The translations under genes and the position numbers were made by a program. Below are positions 18,538 to 27,403 of a DNA stretch of 64,000 nucleotides, one piece after another. This DNA is from Paracidovorax citrulli (GTDB taxonomy: Bacteria; Pseudomonadota; Gammaproteobacteria; Burkholderiales; Burkholderiaceae_C), in contig NZ_FNEY01000003.1 of NCBI RefSeq assembly GCF_900100305.1, positions 167,674 through 231,673 on the forward strand. The letters are read 5' to 3'. The notes under the pieces are model-generated. The model had not been told where the DNA came from. It saw only the letters and a list, made by a program, of their open reading frames with translations, and did no database searches. How positions within the stretch are numbered: the stretch's first letter is position 1; each line of letters begins with the position of its first letter.

Positions 18538-19203
18538 ATGCGATGCGATGCGTTCCGGCGTGACTTTATCGTGGCGGCCGCGAGGGCCGCGTTCCTGGGG
18601 TCTTGCGCCCCGGCGGCGCTGGCCGCGCCTGCGCCTTCCGGAGCAGCGCCTGTCGTGCTGGTGGTGGGGGATTCGCTGAGCGCCGAATACGGCATCGCCC
18701 GCGGCACGGGCTGGGTCGCGCTGCTGGAAAAGAAGCTGGCCGCGGAGAAGATCCCCGCCACCGTCGTGAATGCCAGCGTGAGCGGCGACACCACGGCAGG
18801 CGGCCGCTCCCGCCTGCCCGGCCTGCTCGCCCAGCACAAGCCCGCCGTCGTGGTGATCGAGCTGGGGGGCAACGACGCGCTGCGCGGCCTGCCGCTGCAG
18901 GGCACCGAGGCGAACCTCAAGGCCATGGCGGAGGCCTCCCGCAAGGCCGGCGCCAAGGTGCTGATCGTGGGCATGCAGGTGCCGCCCAACTATGGGTCGG
19001 ACTACACCCGCCGGTTCGAGAACGTGTTCCCCTCCGTGGCCAGGGCCACGGATTCCGCGCTGGTGCCCTTCCTGCTCAAGGGCGTGGCCGACCGGCCCGA
19101 TGCCGCGGCACTGTTCCAGGCGGACCGGATCCATCCGCTGGCCGAGGCGCACCCGGCCATGCTCGCGAACGTCTGGCCCGCGTTGCGCAAGCTGTTGCGC
19201 TGA
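18538..19203 (+). CDS. tesA: Periplasmic SGNH esterase/thioesterase I (TesA-like)
   Basis: A 221-residue GDSL/SGNH hydrolase. A signal peptide (about 1-30, SCAPAALAAPAPSG) puts it in the periplasm. Block I is GDSLSAEYG with nucleophile S46, block III is ELGGNDALRGLP, and block V is DRIHPLAEAHP with catalytic Asp and His. These match TesA/arylesterase enzymes that hydrolyse acyl thioesters, esters and lysophospholipids. The frame is open far upstream; the ATG at 18538 is chosen because it gives the signal peptide. It is divergent from the YbbA-like ATPase gene. Confidence 0.92.
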   Translation: MRCDAFRRDFIVAAARAAFLGSCAPAALAAPAPSGAAPVVLVVGDSLSAEYGIARGTGWVALLEKKLAAEKIPATVVNASVSGDTTAGGRSRLPGLLAQHKPAVVVIELGGNDALRGLPLQGTEANLKAMAEASRKAGAKVLIVGMQVPPNYGSDYTRRFENVFPSVARATDSALVPFLLKGVADRPDAAALFQADRIHPLAEAHPAMLANVWPALRKLLR

Positions 19204-19241
19204 GGCCGGGCGGGCGCCTTCCGGCGCCACCGCCGTGCCCG

Positions 19242-19439
19242 TCAAGCGGCCGGGCCGCTGCCTTCCGGAGCGGTGGTCCCGCCCTGCTCGCCACCGGAGA
19301 CAGCCTCGCCGGGCTCCCCGGATTCCGGAGCATGCTCCCCGGTCTTGCGCTGGTTTTTGGCCAGTGCCTTTTCTTCCTTCTTTTTCTTCTTGGCGAGCTC
19401 TCGCTGCCGCTTTTCGTAGCCGTAGTTGGGTGTTGCCAA
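19242..19439 (-). CDS. Small Lys/Arg-rich conserved protein (TTG start)
   Basis: With a TTG start at 19439 the product is about 65 residues, beginning ATPNYGYEKRQRELAKKKKK after the initiator, then a Gly/Glu/Pro-rich acidic tail. Small basic proteins with an N-terminal NYGYEKRQREL block are widespread in betaproteobacteria, and their function is unknown to me. An upstream AAGGGGGC may act as Shine-Dalgarno. An in-frame ATG lies further upstream (19526), but the extra part is not protein-like. The charged helix suggests nucleic-acid or ribosome contact, which is speculation. Confidence 0.6.
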   Translation of the reverse strand: MATPNYGYEKRQRELAKKKKKEEKALAKNQRKTGEHAPESGEPGEAVSGGEQGGTTAPEGSGPAA

Positions 19440-19577
19440 GGTGGAGCCCCCTTTTGTGGATGCAGTTCGGAGGTCCAATGTAGCAGCACGCCCGGCAAGA
19501 CCCCTTGCCCCGCCCTGGCATGGCACGCCGCCATGGCGCGCCGGACAGCCCGCGGCCCGGCGGGAGCGTCCCGCCCG

Positions 19578-20819
19578 TCAGGCCGGAAACGCGGCGGCGA
19601 GCGACTGCGCGAGGTCGCTGCGCAGGTCTTCCACGTTCTCCAGCCCCACGGAAAAGCGCACCACGGTGCCGGGCCGCACGTGCGCCGTGGGCCGCGCGCG
19701 CATCGTCCGCAGCTCGTAAGGCACCACCAGGCTCATGGGCCCGCCCCAGCTGTAGCCGAGCTTGAAGAGCCGCAGGCCGTCGCAGAAGGCATCGACCCGG
19801 TCCTGGCCATGGCGCTCGTCGATGACCACGCTGAACAGGCCGGCCGCGGCGCCCTGCCCCGCGCCGCGCGCGCAGAGAGCGGCCCAGTGCGCGTGCCCCG
19901 GCGAACCCGGCAGCGCGGGGTGCAGCACCTGGGCGACGGCGGGCTGCCCGCCCATCCAGGCGGCCAATTCGCGCGCAGCCGCGTCATGCGCGCGGTACCG
20001 CAATCCGACGCTGGGCAGCGAACGCAGGACCGCCTCGGCATCGTTGGCGCCCACGCCCAGGCCCAGGCGCATGTGGGTGAGCTTGATGCGCAGGTGCAGG
20101 GCCGGGTCGCGGGTGATCGCGCTGCCCATGAGCACGTCGCCACCGCCGCTGGGGTACTTGGTCAGGGCATGGACCGAGATGTCCACGCCCAGCCGGCCGT
20201 CGCCGAGCAGGTCGAAGGGCCGGAAGGCGATACCCGCGCCCCAGGTATTGTCGAGCGCGCTGGTCACGCCGCGCTCGCGGCAGATGCGCACCTGTTCGGC
20301 CAAGTCCGGGAACTCCAGCGTGACGGAGCCCGGGGCTTCCAGCCACACCAGCCGGGTGTCGGGCGTGATGCGGGCCGCCAGGTCGGCGGGATCCAGCGGA
20401 TCGTAGTACGCATGGCGGATGCCGTAGTGCGCCAGTTCCACCTCGGCCAGCGCCTTGTTGGGTCCGTAGGCGTTGTCCGGGATCAGCACCTCGTCGCCGC
20501 TGCGCAGCAAAGCCAGCGCCACGTTGGCGATGGCCGCGAGTCCGCTGGGCATCAGCACGCACTGCAGGCCGCCTTCCAGTTCGCAGAGGCGTTCCTCGAG
20601 GATGTAGGTCGTGGGCGTGCCGTGCAGGCCGTAGGTGTAGCCGGTCTTGTCCTTCCACTCGCGCGCCCGCATCGCGGCGACATCCGGGAAGATGACGGTG
20701 GACGCCTTGTGCACCGCCGGCTGAGGGGCGCAAAAACCCTCGGGTGGCGCATAGGCATGGTGGATCAGGCGGGTGTCGGGCCCGGAGCCCGGCGTGGCGT
20801 CGGATGCGGAGGAAGTCAT
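19578..20819 (-). CDS. metC: Cystathionine beta-lyase (PLP enzyme)
   Basis: A 413-residue fold-type I PLP enzyme of the Cys/Met metabolism family. It should convert cystathionine to homocysteine for methionine synthesis. Recognisable blocks are KASTVIFPDVAAMR, the cofactor-phosphate region LMPSGLAAIANVAL, and DNTWGAGIAFRPFDLL with the PLP-ring Asp. The Schiff-base lysine lies in VHALTKYPSGGGDVLMG (near residue 221), and the C-terminal RFSVGLENVEDL Arg binds the substrate carboxylate. Length is normal. The choice of beta-lyase over gamma-lyase rests on overall resemblance to the MetC group. Confidence 0.88.
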   Translation of the reverse strand: MTSSASDATPGSGPDTRLIHHAYAPPEGFCAPQPAVHKASTVIFPDVAAMRAREWKDKTGYTYGLHGTPTTYILEERLCELEGGLQCVLMPSGLAAIANVALALLRSGDEVLIPDNAYGPNKALAEVELAHYGIRHAYYDPLDPADLAARITPDTRLVWLEAPGSVTLEFPDLAEQVRICRERGVTSALDNTWGAGIAFRPFDLLGDGRLGVDISVHALTKYPSGGGDVLMGSAITRDPALHLRIKLTHMRLGLGVGANDAEAVLRSLPSVGLRYRAHDAAARELAAWMGGQPAVAQVLHPALPGSPGHAHWAALCARGAGQGAAAGLFSVVIDERHGQDRVDAFCDGLRLFKLGYSWGGPMSLVVPYELRTMRARPTAHVRPGTVVRFSVGLENVEDLRSDLAQSLAAAFPA

Positions 20820-20865
20820 GCGGCGATGGTATCGCCGCCCGCCTCGGCCGGGGACCGGCCCCGTT

Positions 20866-21342
20866 TCAGCCCGTCGTGCCCGGGGTGACCGTCAGCTGGT
20901 TCACCACCGAGTTCACGCCCTTCACGCCCTGGGCGATGCGGGTCGCGCGCTCGCGCGCCACGTCGTTCTTGACCGGGCCGTTCAGGGTGACGATGCCGTT
21001 GCGGGTGTCCACGTCGATGCGGATGGCGCTGAGTTCGGCATCCTCGGCCAGGCCCGCCTTGACCTTGGCGCTGATGCCGGCATCGTCCATCACCTCGGCT
21101 GCGCGCGCGGCCGCCTGGCGGGACGCCTGGCTGGCCTCGGCGGCGGCGGCCTCCATGCGGCGCTGTGCGTCCGAGGCGGCTTCGCCCGTACGCTCGATGG
21201 TGGAATCGATCTTCTGGCCGACGGTCTGCCCGTCGTTCCGGTCGCAGGCCGCCAGCCCGAAAGCGAGCGCCGTGGCCGACAGGATGGCGATGACACGCGG
21301 GCTGCGGGAAGGGCTGGAGGAAGAGGTGTGGGCGTGCGTCAT
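20866..21342 (-). CDS. BON-domain lipoprotein (OsmY-like)
   Basis: A 158-residue lipoprotein with a signal peptide and lipobox GLAAC (Cys33). An Ala/Glu-rich, coil-prone helix (about 38-85, TVGQKIDSTIERTG onward) links to one BON domain (about 88-152, ISAKVKAGLAEDAELSAIRI to VNSVVNQLTV). BON domains bind phospholipid membranes, and OsmY-type proteins respond to envelope or osmotic stress. It stands alone between metC and a divergent SulP gene. Confidence 0.85.
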   Translation of the reverse strand: MTHAHTSSSSPSRSPRVIAILSATALAFGLAACDRNDGQTVGQKIDSTIERTGEAASDAQRRMEAAAAEASQASRQAAARAAEVMDDAGISAKVKAGLAEDAELSAIRIDVDTRNGIVTLNGPVKNDVARERATRIAQGVKGVNSVVNQLTVTPGTTG

Positions 21343-21453
21343 GGCGATTTCCTTGGAGCGTCGGGAATATGACGAACTCTAGACTCGACCGTAGCGCGCC
21401 GCGGTCGGACAATGCCGAAGCTGGCGTAGGACGCTTGAGGCGAGAATCCCCCC

Positions 21454-23178
21454 ATGTCCTCCGCCCCCTCCTCCGCGCCCTCCTCCGCGCCGCCGGAAGC
21501 CGGCACCTCCGGCCGCCTGCGCCTGCTCCAGCGCTGGTTCCCTTTTCTCGCGTGGCCCCGGCCGGACGCCCAGTTGCTGCGGGGAGAGTTCTGGGCCGGC
21601 ATGACCGTGGGGCTGATGCTGGTGCCCCAGGGCGTGGCCTACGCGGCCCTGGCCGGCATGCCGCTGGTGACGGGGATCTACGCGTCGCTCGTGCCCGCGT
21701 TGATCGCGGTGCTGTGGAGTTCATCCACCCGCCTGGGCGTGGGTCCCACGGCCCTCACCGCCCTGCTGATCGGGGCCTCCCTCACCGGCATGGCGGAACC
21801 GGGCAGCGCCGAATGGGTGGCCCTGGCGGCCTGGATGGCCATCCTGTCGGGACTGGTGCAACTGCTGCTGGGCGCGGTGCGCTTCGGCTGGCTGCTCAAC
21901 CTCGTCACGTCGCCCGTGCTCAACGGTTTCACCCAGGCCGCCGCGCTGCTCATCCTGGCGTCGCAATTGCCCGCGCTGCTGGGGCTGCGCACCACCTGGC
22001 ACGCGGTGGCCACCGCGCCGTCCATACACCACTTCGACGGCACGGCGGCGGCCTTCGGGCTCGGCAGCCTGGCCCTGCTGACCCTGGCGCGCCGCTGGCG
22101 GCCCACCTTTCCCTCGGCCATCGTCATCGTCGGCATCGCGGCCCTGGTCAGCCGGGCCCTGGGCTACGCCGACCAGGACGGCGCGGTGGTGGGCCACCTG
22201 CCTTCCGGGCTGCCGCACTTCTACTGGCCGGGCTGGCTGGAGTGGGACCAGTTCGGCCAGTTGCTGATGCCCGTGCTGGTGGTCACCCTCGTGAGCTTCC
22301 TGGAGACCGCCTCCTCCGCCAAGGTCGAGCACCAGCAGGGCGGCACGCGCTGGAACGAGAACCAGGACCTCATCGCGCACGGTCTGGCGAAGATGGGGTC
22401 GGGTTTCTGCGGCAGTTTCGCGACCAGCGCATCGTTCTCGCGCTCCGCGATCAACCTGTACGCGGGCGCGAAAAGCGGCTGGGCCACCCTGTTCGCGCTG
22501 GCGCTGGTCCTGGCGGTGCTGCTGTGGCTCATGCCGGCGCTCTACCACGTGCCGCAGTCGGTGCTGGCGGCGGTCGTGGTGGCGGCGGTCACCAGCCTCA
22601 TCAGGCCGGCGGTGCTGCTGCGGCTCTGGCGCATTTCCCGGGTGGAGGCCCTCATCGGCGGGATGACGTTCTTCCTCACGCTCGCGACCGCGCCGCGCAT
22701 GTACTGGGGAGTGCTGGCGGGACTGGTGCTGAACCTGAGCCATTTCCTCTACCAGCGGCTGCATCCGCGCATCATCGAAGTCGGGCTGCACCCGGACGGC
22801 AGCCTGCGCGACCGCCACCTGTGGCAATTGCCGCCGCTCGCGCCCGGTCTTCTGGGTGTGCGGATGGACGCGGAACTGGATTTCGCGTCCGCTGCTGCGC
22901 TGGAACAACGCATTTCGGAAGAACTTGCGGCACATTCCGAGGTGCGGCATATCTGCCTGTTCGCGCTGCCGATCAACCGCATCGACGTGACCGGCGTTGA
23001 GTGCTTCGGCCGGCTGCGGGCCCTGGCCCGCTCCCACGGTGGCGCACTGCACGTGAGCGGCATGAAACTTCCTGTCGAGCAGGTGCTGCGCCGCGCGGGT
23101 TTGCTGGAGGGCCCGGGCCTGGTGCTCTACCGCACCGACGCCGAAGCCCTGCTGGCATTGCAACGTTTACCTTTGTAG
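21454..23178 (+). CDS. SulP-family anion transporter with STAS domain
   Basis: A 574-residue inner-membrane transporter. It has the SulP signature near the N-terminus (GMTVGLMLVPQGVAYAALAG, PLVTGIYASLVPALI), about 10-12 hydrophobic helices, and a C-terminal cytoplasmic STAS domain (about 465-565, with FALPINRIDVTGVECF). SulP proteins move sulfate, bicarbonate or dicarboxylates; the substrate is not decidable here. The ATG at 21454 is preceded by a GAGGCGAGAA stretch. It is not next to the sulfate-assimilation cluster at 51-58 kb. Confidence 0.9.
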   Translation: MSSAPSSAPSSAPPEAGTSGRLRLLQRWFPFLAWPRPDAQLLRGEFWAGMTVGLMLVPQGVAYAALAGMPLVTGIYASLVPALIAVLWSSSTRLGVGPTALTALLIGASLTGMAEPGSAEWVALAAWMAILSGLVQLLLGAVRFGWLLNLVTSPVLNGFTQAAALLILASQLPALLGLRTTWHAVATAPSIHHFDGTAAAFGLGSLALLTLARRWRPTFPSAIVIVGIAALVSRALGYADQDGAVVGHLPSGLPHFYWPGWLEWDQFGQLLMPVLVVTLVSFLETASSAKVEHQQGGTRWNENQDLIAHGLAKMGSGFCGSFATSASFSRSAINLYAGAKSGWATLFALALVLAVLLWLMPALYHVPQSVLAAVVVAAVTSLIRPAVLLRLWRISRVEALIGGMTFFLTLATAPRMYWGVLAGLVLNLSHFLYQRLHPRIIEVGLHPDGSLRDRHLWQLPPLAPGLLGVRMDAELDFASAAALEQRISEELAAHSEVRHICLFALPINRIDVTGVECFGRLRALARSHGGALHVSGMKLPVEQVLRRAGLLEGPGLVLYRTDAEALLALQRLPL

Positions 23179-23234
23179 TTACCTATGGCGGGGCAGCCGC
23201 TGATACACTTCACGGACATTGTTTGTTGCATTTT

Positions 23235-24005
23235 GTGTCTGACTCCGCGACCCCCCCACTTGTGGACCTGCGCGACCTGCGCCTGACGACGGCGCACGCC
23301 CTGGTCGCGCAGGCGCTGGGCTCCGAAGCCGCCATCCCCAGGGAATCGCCCCGGCATTACCTGCAGGGCCTGATCGACGGCCTCTGCGAGCTTTCGTTGA
23401 AGGACCCGCTCACGGGCCTGGCGAACCGGCGGCATTTCCGGACCGTGCTCGAGCGCGAGATCGACCGCGTCACGCGCGCGGGCGAGGCTGCGCTGCTGCT
23501 GATGCTCGACATCGACAACTTCAAGCGGGTCAACGACACCCACGGCCACATGGCCGGCGACATCGTCCTGCAGTCGATCGCGCGCACCCTGAGCCGCTGC
23601 GTCCGGCCCATGGACACCCTGTCGCGCTACGGCGGCGAGGAATTCGCCGTGGTCCTGCCCGCCTGCCAGGCCGGTTTCGGCAAGGTGGTGGCAGAGCGCA
23701 TCCGCCGCGCGGTGGAGCGCACCCCCGTCCGCATCTCGCCGACGGTCGAACTCAACGTCACCGTCAGCATCGGCGGCGCGTTCGCGCTCCAGTGGATCCG
23801 CAGCACCACGCTGCTGTGGACGGAGCGCGCGGACAGCCAGCTCTACAAGGCCAAGCTGGCTGGACGCAACCGGGTCAGCATCGAAGAACAGCCGGACAGC
23901 ACGGTGAGCGCCGAAGAGAAGAGTTTGCTTTTCGGCCCGCTGTACACTCCCTCGGGTTGGGGCGACGTTCCCCCTCCCTTGGATTCCACAGGCAGCGCCT
24001 ATTGA
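23235..24005 (+). CDS. GGDEF diguanylate cyclase
   Basis: A protein of about 256 residues if it starts at the GTG at 23235; in-frame TTG codons at 23223 and 23226 are alternatives, and no good Shine-Dalgarno supports any of them. A short helical N-terminus precedes a GGDEF domain. The domain has DPLTGLANRRHF, DIDNFKRVNDTHGHMAGD and the active-site loop RYGGEEFAVVLP. RPMD ends five residues before GGEEF, which is a product-inhibition I-site. It should synthesise cyclic di-GMP and be cytosolic. A MinD/FlhG-like ATPase gene begins 10 nt later, so the two are probably co-expressed. Confidence 0.87.
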   Translation: MSDSATPPLVDLRDLRLTTAHALVAQALGSEAAIPRESPRHYLQGLIDGLCELSLKDPLTGLANRRHFRTVLEREIDRVTRAGEAALLLMLDIDNFKRVNDTHGHMAGDIVLQSIARTLSRCVRPMDTLSRYGGEEFAVVLPACQAGFGKVVAERIRRAVERTPVRISPTVELNVTVSIGGAFALQWIRSTTLLWTERADSQLYKAKLAGRNRVSIEEQPDSTVSAEEKSLLFGPLYTPSGWGDVPPPLDSTGSAY

Positions 24006-24015
24006 AAGCAAAGAG

Positions 24016-24843
24016 ATGACCGACGCGCTGTCACCCCGCACCACGTCCGCTGCGCCCCAGGCGCCAGCCGGTGCCCGCATCATTGCCATCACCAGCGGCA
24101 AGGGAGGTGTGGGCAAGACCTTCGTTTCCGCCAATCTTGCCGCGGCCCTCACGCGGCGCGGCTACCGCGTGCTCGTGCTCGACGCCGACCTCGGCCTCGC
24201 GAACCTGGACGTGGTCCTGAACCTGCATCCCAAGGTGACGCTGCACGACGTCTTCGTCGGCAAGGCGGAACTGGACGATGCCGTGATCGAGGCCCCGGGC
24301 GGGTTCTCCGTCGTGCTCGCCGGATCGGGCATGGTCGAGTATTCGCGGCTCACCCCCGAGGTGCGCAGCGAGTTCCTCAACGTCATCCAGACGCTGGCGC
24401 CGCGCTACGACGTGCTCCTGCTCGACACCGGCGCCGGCATCTCCGACGTGGTGCTGTTCTCCGTCTCGCTCGCCTCGGAAGTGCTCATCGTGGCCACGCC
24501 CGAACCCACCTCCCTCACGGACGCATACGCGGCGATCAAGGTGCTGGCGACGCAGCAGAAGCGCCAGTACGTGCGCCTGATCGTGAACCAGGCCGCGCGG
24601 CCGGGTGACGGCCGGGCGATCACGGGCCAGCTCCAGCAGGTGCTCGACCGCTTCGTCAGCACGGATTCGGGTCGCCCTATGCGGCTGCTGCACCTGGGAG
24701 ACATCCCAGCCGACACGGCGGTGCGCGATGCGGTCATGCGGCGCCAGCTGCTGCTGATGCAGATGCCCGGCTGCCCTGCCGCCCTGGCCATCGCGCAGCT
24801 GGCCAACAAGATCGACTCCACGCTGCTCACGCCGGCGGCCTGA
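24016..24843 (+). CDS. MinD/ParA-family ATPase (FlhG/FleN-like)
   Basis: A 275-residue deviant-Walker ATPase with the P-loop GKGGVGKT (K29 and K34), switch I LVLDADLGLANLDVVLNL and the Walker B region DVLLLDTGAGISD. The N-terminal extension of about 20 residues and the absence of a long C-terminal amphipathic MTS fit the FlhG/FleN group that sets flagellar number better than MinD itself. No flagellar genes are in the window. It is coupled to a diguanylate cyclase, suggesting a motility or surface-attachment role (inference). Confidence 0.85.
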   Translation: MTDALSPRTTSAAPQAPAGARIIAITSGKGGVGKTFVSANLAAALTRRGYRVLVLDADLGLANLDVVLNLHPKVTLHDVFVGKAELDDAVIEAPGGFSVVLAGSGMVEYSRLTPEVRSEFLNVIQTLAPRYDVLLLDTGAGISDVVLFSVSLASEVLIVATPEPTSLTDAYAAIKVLATQQKRQYVRLIVNQAARPGDGRAITGQLQQVLDRFVSTDSGRPMRLLHLGDIPADTAVRDAVMRRQLLLMQMPGCPAALAIAQLANKIDSTLLTPAA

Positions 24844-24891
24844 AGGCGCCTGGCAGGCGGCCTGCCCGTCTGCCCGGCCCCCTCCATCGCG

Positions 24892-25665
24892 ATGCACCAC
24901 GACGACGTTCTCAACATCTCCTGCTACCTGTTCGTTCCGCTGCCCGACGCCGGGCAGCTCCGCGACCGCCTGCATGCACGGTGCGTGGAAGACGGCCTCA
25001 AGGGCACCATCCTGCTGGCGGAAGAAGGCATCAACATGTTCCTGGCCGGGCCGGCGCGCGCCGTGCGGGGTTTCGTGCAGTGGCTGCGGGACACGGATGC
25101 GCGCTTCGCCGCTCTGCAGCCCAAGGAGAGCTGGTCGGCGTCCCAGCCCTTCCGCAAGATGCTGGTGAAGGTCAAGCGCGAGATCATCCGCATGGACCAC
25201 CCCGCCATCCGGCCCGCCGACGGACGCGCGCCCTCCGTGGACGCGCCCACGCTGCGCCGCTGGCTCGCCCAGGGCCACGACGACACGGGCCGCCCCGTGG
25301 TGACGCTGGACACGCGCAACGCTTTCGAGGTGGACCACGGCACCTTCGAGGGCGCCATCGACTGGCGGATCGCGAAGTTCACCGAATTCCCTCCCGCCCT
25401 GCGCGCCCACAAGGCGGAGCTGGAAGGCAAGACGGTCGTGAGCTTCTGCACCGGGGGCATCCGCTGCGAGAAGGCGGCCATCCTCATGCGCGAGGAAGGC
25501 ATCGGGCACGTGTACCAGCTCGAGGGCGGCATCCTGAAATACTTCGAGCAGACCGACGGAGCCCACTACCGGGGCGGGTGCTTCGTCTTCGATGAGCGCG
25601 AAGTGCTGGCGCCCGACCTGTCCGCATCCGGATCGGGCCCCGCGGACGGGCCGGCCTCCGCATAG
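24892..25665 (+). CDS. trhO: tRNA uridine(34) hydroxylase TrhO (rhodanese-related)
   Basis: A 257-residue protein of the YceA/TrhO family, which forms 5-hydroxyuridine at tRNA position 34 with oxygen. An N-terminal acylphosphatase-like domain (about 8-95, [29 protein letters not shown]) is followed by a rhodanese domain (about 115-230). The active-site loop [14 protein letters not shown] carries the catalytic cysteine. The family block [10 protein letters not shown] comes near the end. Length is slightly below the E. coli protein. It probably begins its own unit 48 bp after the ATPase gene. Confidence 0.92.
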   Translation: MHHDDVLNISCYLFVPLPDAGQLRDRLHARCVEDGLKGTILLAEEGINMFLAGPARAVRGFVQWLRDTDARFAALQPKESWSASQPFRKMLVKVKREIIRMDHPAIRPADGRAPSVDAPTLRRWLAQGHDDTGRPVVTLDTRNAFEVDHGTFEGAIDWRIAKFTEFPPALRAHKAELEGKTVVSFCTGGIRCEKAAILMREEGIGHVYQLEGGILKYFEQTDGAHYRGGCFVFDEREVLAPDLSASGSGPADGPASA

Positions 25666-25719
25666 GCCGCGACAGCCACGGGGCGCGGACCGGCCTGCGG
25701 CAGGGTCAGCGCCTGAAGG

Positions 25720-26670
25720 TCAGCGTTTGAAGTGCCGCTCCGGCAGCGGGATGCGCTCGGGGTCTCCCGGCACCACGCCCATGCGCATGGCGTCCCAGTC
25801 GTCGGCGGCCTGCTCGATGCGCTCCTTGCGCGAGGACACGAAATTCCACCAGATGTGCCGCGGACCATCGAGCGGCGCGCCGCCGACGACCACGCAACGC
25901 GCGGGCCCGCTGCCGGTGGCCTCCTGCAGCCGAACCGGACCCGGGGCCTGCGGAATGGCGAGCATGCCGGCAGGCAGGTCGGCCGGGCGCCCGGCGCCAT
26001 CCTCCAGCCGGCACGCGCCCTCCACGGCATACACGGCCATTTCCTCCGCCAGCGGAGGCAGCAGCAGTCCGGCACCCGCGGGCAGCAGGATGTCGAGATA
26101 GAGGGTCGGCGCGAGGGTGGCGACGGGTGAGGTGGCCTCGAAGGCGCTGCCGACCAGCACGCGCACGCGCACGCCCCGGCCGTCGTGGATCTCGGGAATG
26201 GCCTCCGCGGCCGTGTGGACGAACGAGGGCTCCACCTCGGCATGCGCTTCCGGCAGCGCCGCCCACAGCTGCAGCCCGTGGTTCACATAGGCCGCGCTGC
26301 GCAGCCGCTCGGGGCGCCGCTCCGAGTGCACGATGCCGCGGCCTGCCGTCATCCAGTTGATGGCGCCGGGAGCGATCTCGCAGACGGACCCCAGGCTGTC
26401 GCGGTGCGTGATCGCCCCCTCGAACAGGTACGTGACCGTGGCCAGCCCGATGTGCGGATGCGGCCGCACGTCGTATTCGGACGCGGGCTCGACGGTGACC
26501 GGCCCGAAATGGTCGAAGAATACGAAAGGCCCGATGGAGCGGCGCTGCAGCGCGGGCAGCAGCCTGCGCACCACGAAGCCGCCGCCCAGGTCTTTGGCAT
26601 GGCCGCCGAGCAGCAGGAACGGCGGCGCGGCATCGCCGGCAGACGGGGGACGAGGCGCATTGGTATCCAC
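25720..26670 (-). CDS. Pirin-family cupin protein
   Basis: A protein of about 316 residues with two cupin domains. The start is taken as the GTG at 26670 because an AAAGGA Shine-Dalgarno sits 7 nt upstream, while the in-frame ATG at 26742 lacks one. The metal-binding pirin motif is DVRPHPHIGLATVTYL, and SERRPE with the YVNHGLQLW segment completes the N-terminal cupin. The long C-terminal pirin domain ends with the DGPRHIWWNFVSS block typical of the YhaK/PirA type. It is the last of three co-oriented genes (pirin, flavodoxin, pirin). Confidence 0.88.
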   Translation of the reverse strand: MDTNAPRPPSAGDAAPPFLLLGGHAKDLGGGFVVRRLLPALQRRSIGPFVFFDHFGPVTVEPASEYDVRPHPHIGLATVTYLFEGAITHRDSLGSVCEIAPGAINWMTAGRGIVHSERRPERLRSAAYVNHGLQLWAALPEAHAEVEPSFVHTAAEAIPEIHDGRGVRVRVLVGSAFEATSPVATLAPTLYLDILLPAGAGLLLPPLAEEMAVYAVEGACRLEDGAGRPADLPAGMLAIPQAPGPVRLQEATGSGPARCVVVGGAPLDGPRHIWWNFVSSRKERIEQAADDWDAMRMGVVPGDPERIPLPERHFKR

Positions 26671-26769
26671 GGGCGGTCCTTTCGGGAACAGGGGCGGTGC
26701 CAGCGTAACCCGCCGGCATGGAAAAAGCCATGCGCCGGCCATGCCAAGGGGCCGCCGGCGCGCGCCGCG

Positions 26770-27324
26770 TCAGCCGCGCAGCTGCTGCGCGATGCGGGCG
26801 ACGCGCGCCCCGTAGGCCCGGCCGGTTTCCAGGTCGCCGGGCAGCATTTCCTGCACGCTCGCGTCCGACGGCGACTGCGCCAGCAGGCCGACGGAGCCGC
26901 CGAGGTTGTTGGGGTCGTTGCGCGTGGCCGCCTTGCTGTTGGCGGGCAGCATGCCCAGGCTCACCCAGATGCCGCCGTGCTGCGAGGCCAGCGTCTGCAG
27001 GGCGATCAGGGTCACCTGCTTGTCGCCGTTCAGGCTGGCGCTGTTCGTGAAGCCGCCGAACACCTTGTCCTGCCACGCGCGGCCGAACCAGGCCTTGGAG
27101 GACGCGTCCGCGAACTTCTTGAACTGCCAGCTCGGGCTGCCCATGTACGTCGGGGTGCCGAAGATGATGCCGTCGGCTTCGGCCAGGGCCTCCCAGCCGC
27201 CCTCGGGCAGGTTGCCGTCCGCGTCGATGGCGATGAGCTGGGCGTTGGCGCCCTCGGCGACGGCCTGTGCCAGGCGCTGGGTATGGCCGTAGCCGGAATG
27301 GAAGACGACTGCGATCTTTGCCAT
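26770..27324 (-). CDS. Flavodoxin-like NAD(P)H:quinone oxidoreductase family protein
   Basis: A 184-residue flavodoxin-fold protein. The FMN phosphate loop is FHSGYGHTQRLAQAVAEGA (residues 8-26), followed by DADGIIFGTPTYMGSPSW. The FTNSASLNGDKQ loop contacts the flavin ring, as in the WrbA family. WrbA proteins reduce quinones by two electrons. It lies between two pirin genes; flavodoxin-pirin pairs are a recurring stress-response arrangement. The ATG at 27324 starts exactly at the conserved first strand (MAKIAVVFHS). Confidence 0.88.
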   Translation of the reverse strand: MAKIAVVFHSGYGHTQRLAQAVAEGANAQLIAIDADGNLPEGGWEALAEADGIIFGTPTYMGSPSWQFKKFADASSKAWFGRAWQDKVFGGFTNSASLNGDKQVTLIALQTLASQHGGIWVSLGMLPANSKAATRNDPNNLGGSVGLLAQSPSDASVQEMLPGDLETGRAYGARVARIAQQLRG

Positions 27325-27403
27325 GGAAATGACTCCTAGTGGGGAAATGATGGGTTGGAATATGCCGTGTCGGCGGTGCGTCGTCCGGGCCGCATGGCGG
27401 GTT

